A stretch of 6,390 nucleotides of DNA from positions 1-6,390 of the forward strand of contig JAEHCY010000160.1 of assembly GCA_016880695.1 (NCBI GenBank), written 5' to 3'. Positions 5,946 to 6,390 of this stretch are shown here, in pieces; position 1 is the first letter of the stretch; each line of letters opens with the position of its first letter. The stretch comes from Chromatiaceae bacterium (GTDB lineage Bacteria; Pseudomonadota; Gammaproteobacteria; Chromatiales; Chromatiaceae). A program made the translations under genes and the position numbers. The notes beneath the pieces are model-generated. The model was not told the DNA's origin and made no database searches. It worked only from the letters and a program-made list of their open reading frames with translations.

Positions 5946-5968
5946 CTTCAGGCTCATTTGTCTTTGGA
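5946..5968 (-). repeat. Right-end IS repeat, outer copy
   Basis: A second copy of the same 23-bp unit, 36 bp outward, differing only at two pyrimidine transitions (CC to TT). Read inward, its own ATG gives a 7-codon frame (MSLKRST, stop), in phase with the transposase but closed. It is either part of a complex IS end with two transposase-binding sites, or a remnant from an earlier insertion. Confidence 0.75.
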
Positions 5969-5993
5969 GAAGGCTAGTCCTTGCGAGAAGGCT
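5967..5993 (+). repeat. Short direct repeat GAGAAGGCT next to the IS right end
   Basis: GAGAAGGCT occurs at 5967-5975 and 5985-5993, spaced 18 bp start to start, at the junction between the IS right end and gmd upstream DNA. It could be a regulatory half-site pair or an insertion scar, but it is short enough to be chance. Confidence 0.4.
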
Positions 5994-6012
5994 CAGACAA
6001 AGTTTAGATAAT
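5981..6012 (+). promoter_or_regulatory. Candidate promoter of gmd
   Basis: The only AT-rich stretch between the IS and gmd (about 5995-6021) contains GATAAT (6007-6012), one base from a consensus -10. TTGCGA (5981-5986) is a poor -35 at a 20-base spacing; TTTAGA (6003-6008) at 16 bases is an alternative -10. A run of six T follows at 6016-6021 without a preceding hairpin, so it is not a terminator. The element lies only about 20 bp beyond the IS repeat, so the insertion could have altered upstream control. Confidence 0.35.
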
Positions 6013-6056
6013 AGGTTTTTTCGACCCCCCGACCGGCGGCCCCAGGAGCGATGACC

Positions 6057-6390
6057 ATGCAGAAAACCGCCCTGATCACAGGCGTTACGGGGCAGGACGG
6101 GGCCTACCTGGCCGAGTTCCTACTCGGGAAGGGCTATCGGGTGCACGGGATCAAGCGCCGCACCTCCCTCTTCAACACGAACCGTATCGATCACCTCTAT
6201 CAGGACCCCCACGTGCCAGATCGGCGCTTCATCCTCCACCACGGGGACCTCACCGACTCGAGCAGCCTCGTCCGCATCATCCAGGAGGTGCGCCCGGAGG
6301 AGATCTACAACCTGGCGGCCCAGTCCCATGTGCAGGTGTCCTTCGAGGAGCCCGAGTACACCGCCAACTCCGATGCCCTGGGGACCCTGC
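6057..6390 (+). CDS. gmd: GDP-mannose 4,6-dehydratase, N-terminal part (3' end outside window)
   Basis: Converts GDP-D-mannose to GDP-4-keto-6-deoxy-D-mannose with NADP+, the committed step to GDP-L-fucose, GDP-rhamnose and related sugars used in O-antigen, capsule or exopolysaccharide; a cytoplasmic short-chain dehydrogenase. The 111 visible codons show the Rossmann GVTGQDG at 9-15, then [18 protein letters not shown], the GMD-specific NADP-contacting segment, then [11 protein letters not shown], and [27 protein letters not shown], matching the GMD pattern closely. ATG 6057 is preferred because AGGAG (6044-6048) stands 8 bases upstream; the in-frame ATG at 6051 would be only 2 bases from it. 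The full protein should be about 340-370 residues. It probably begins a sugar-nucleotide cluster to the right. The frame is intact across the visible part. Confidence 0.95.
   Translation, partial: MQKTALITGVTGQDGAYLAEFLLGKGYRVHGIKRRTSLFNTNRIDHLYQDPHVPDRRFILHHGDLTDSSSLVRIIQEVRPEEIYNLAAQSHVQVSFEEPEYTANSDALGTL

Larger units (their letters stand above)
4599..5959 (-). mobile_element. Insertion sequence with a single DD35E transposase gene; family not assigned
   Basis: The element is defined by inverted copies of a 14-mer flanking one transposase gene: AAATGAGCCTGAAG at 4599-4612 on the left and its reverse complement CTTCAGGCTCATTT at 5910-5923 and again at 5946-5959 on the right. The length is about 1.36 kb, normal for IS elements of the rve (integrase core) type such as IS481, IS3 relatives and unclassified groups. 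The ends may extend some bases further out: read inward, all three copies have CCA 8-10 bases before the 14-mer. The exact boundaries and the target duplication are not settled. A shared AGTCCTT (4582-4588 and 5976-5982) lies outside the ends at unequal distances. The gene looks intact, so the element may be active. Confidence 0.85.

Noticed and set aside
5910..5968. CRISPR-like direct repeats
   Set aside because: Only two copies, and both match the inverted repeat at the other end of the IS, so they are transposon ends.
4582..5982. AGTCCTT on both sides of the IS as the target site duplication
   Set aside because: It lies 10 bases from the left repeat but 16 from the outer right repeat, so the two do not bracket symmetrical ends. 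Kept only as a possibility.

Overview
The window is GC-rich bacterial chromosomal DNA of proteobacterial character. A gammaproteobacterium such as a purple or sulfur-oxidising Chromatiales relative would fit, but this is only an impression from base composition and protein style; no rRNA or other marker gene is present. I see no phage, CRISPR, toxin-antitoxin or defence module, and no tRNA or rRNA.

Layout. 1-592 (-): 5'-terminal part of a TANGO2/NRDE-family gene that runs off the left edge. 717-1331 (+): a divergently transcribed flavin-reductase-like FMN-binding protein. 1332-1559: non-coding, with a small tandem repeat (1378-1420) and a well-led 32-codon ORF (1531-1629). 1560-2747 (+): a kinase of the APH/choline-kinase fold that looks most like the N-acetylhexosamine 1-kinase (NahK) group. 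2842-3381 (+): a small exported Pro/Gly/Tyr-rich protein of unknown function. 3382-3485: a convergent intergenic region with GC-rich hairpins. 3486-4415 (-): an exported two-domain protein ending in a META (HslJ-like) domain, with an AT-rich palindrome just upstream of its start. About 4599-5959: an insertion sequence with one DD35E transposase gene on the minus strand and inverted repeats at its ends, the right end carrying the repeat twice. 6057-6390 (+): the start of gmd, GDP-mannose 4,6-dehydratase, running off the right edge.

The genes do not form one obvious pathway. The NRDE and flavin reductase genes share an upstream region. The kinase and the Pro/Gly/Tyr-rich gene could be co-transcribed (94 bp gap). 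gmd probably begins a GDP-sugar or surface-polysaccharide locus extending to the right, and the IS lies directly in front of it. All intergenic stretches are under 300 bp and are covered in the entries. I found no convincing new biological system. The least explained items are the doubled IS end, the small ORF before the kinase, the palindrome before the META gene and the Pro/Gly/Tyr-rich secreted protein.
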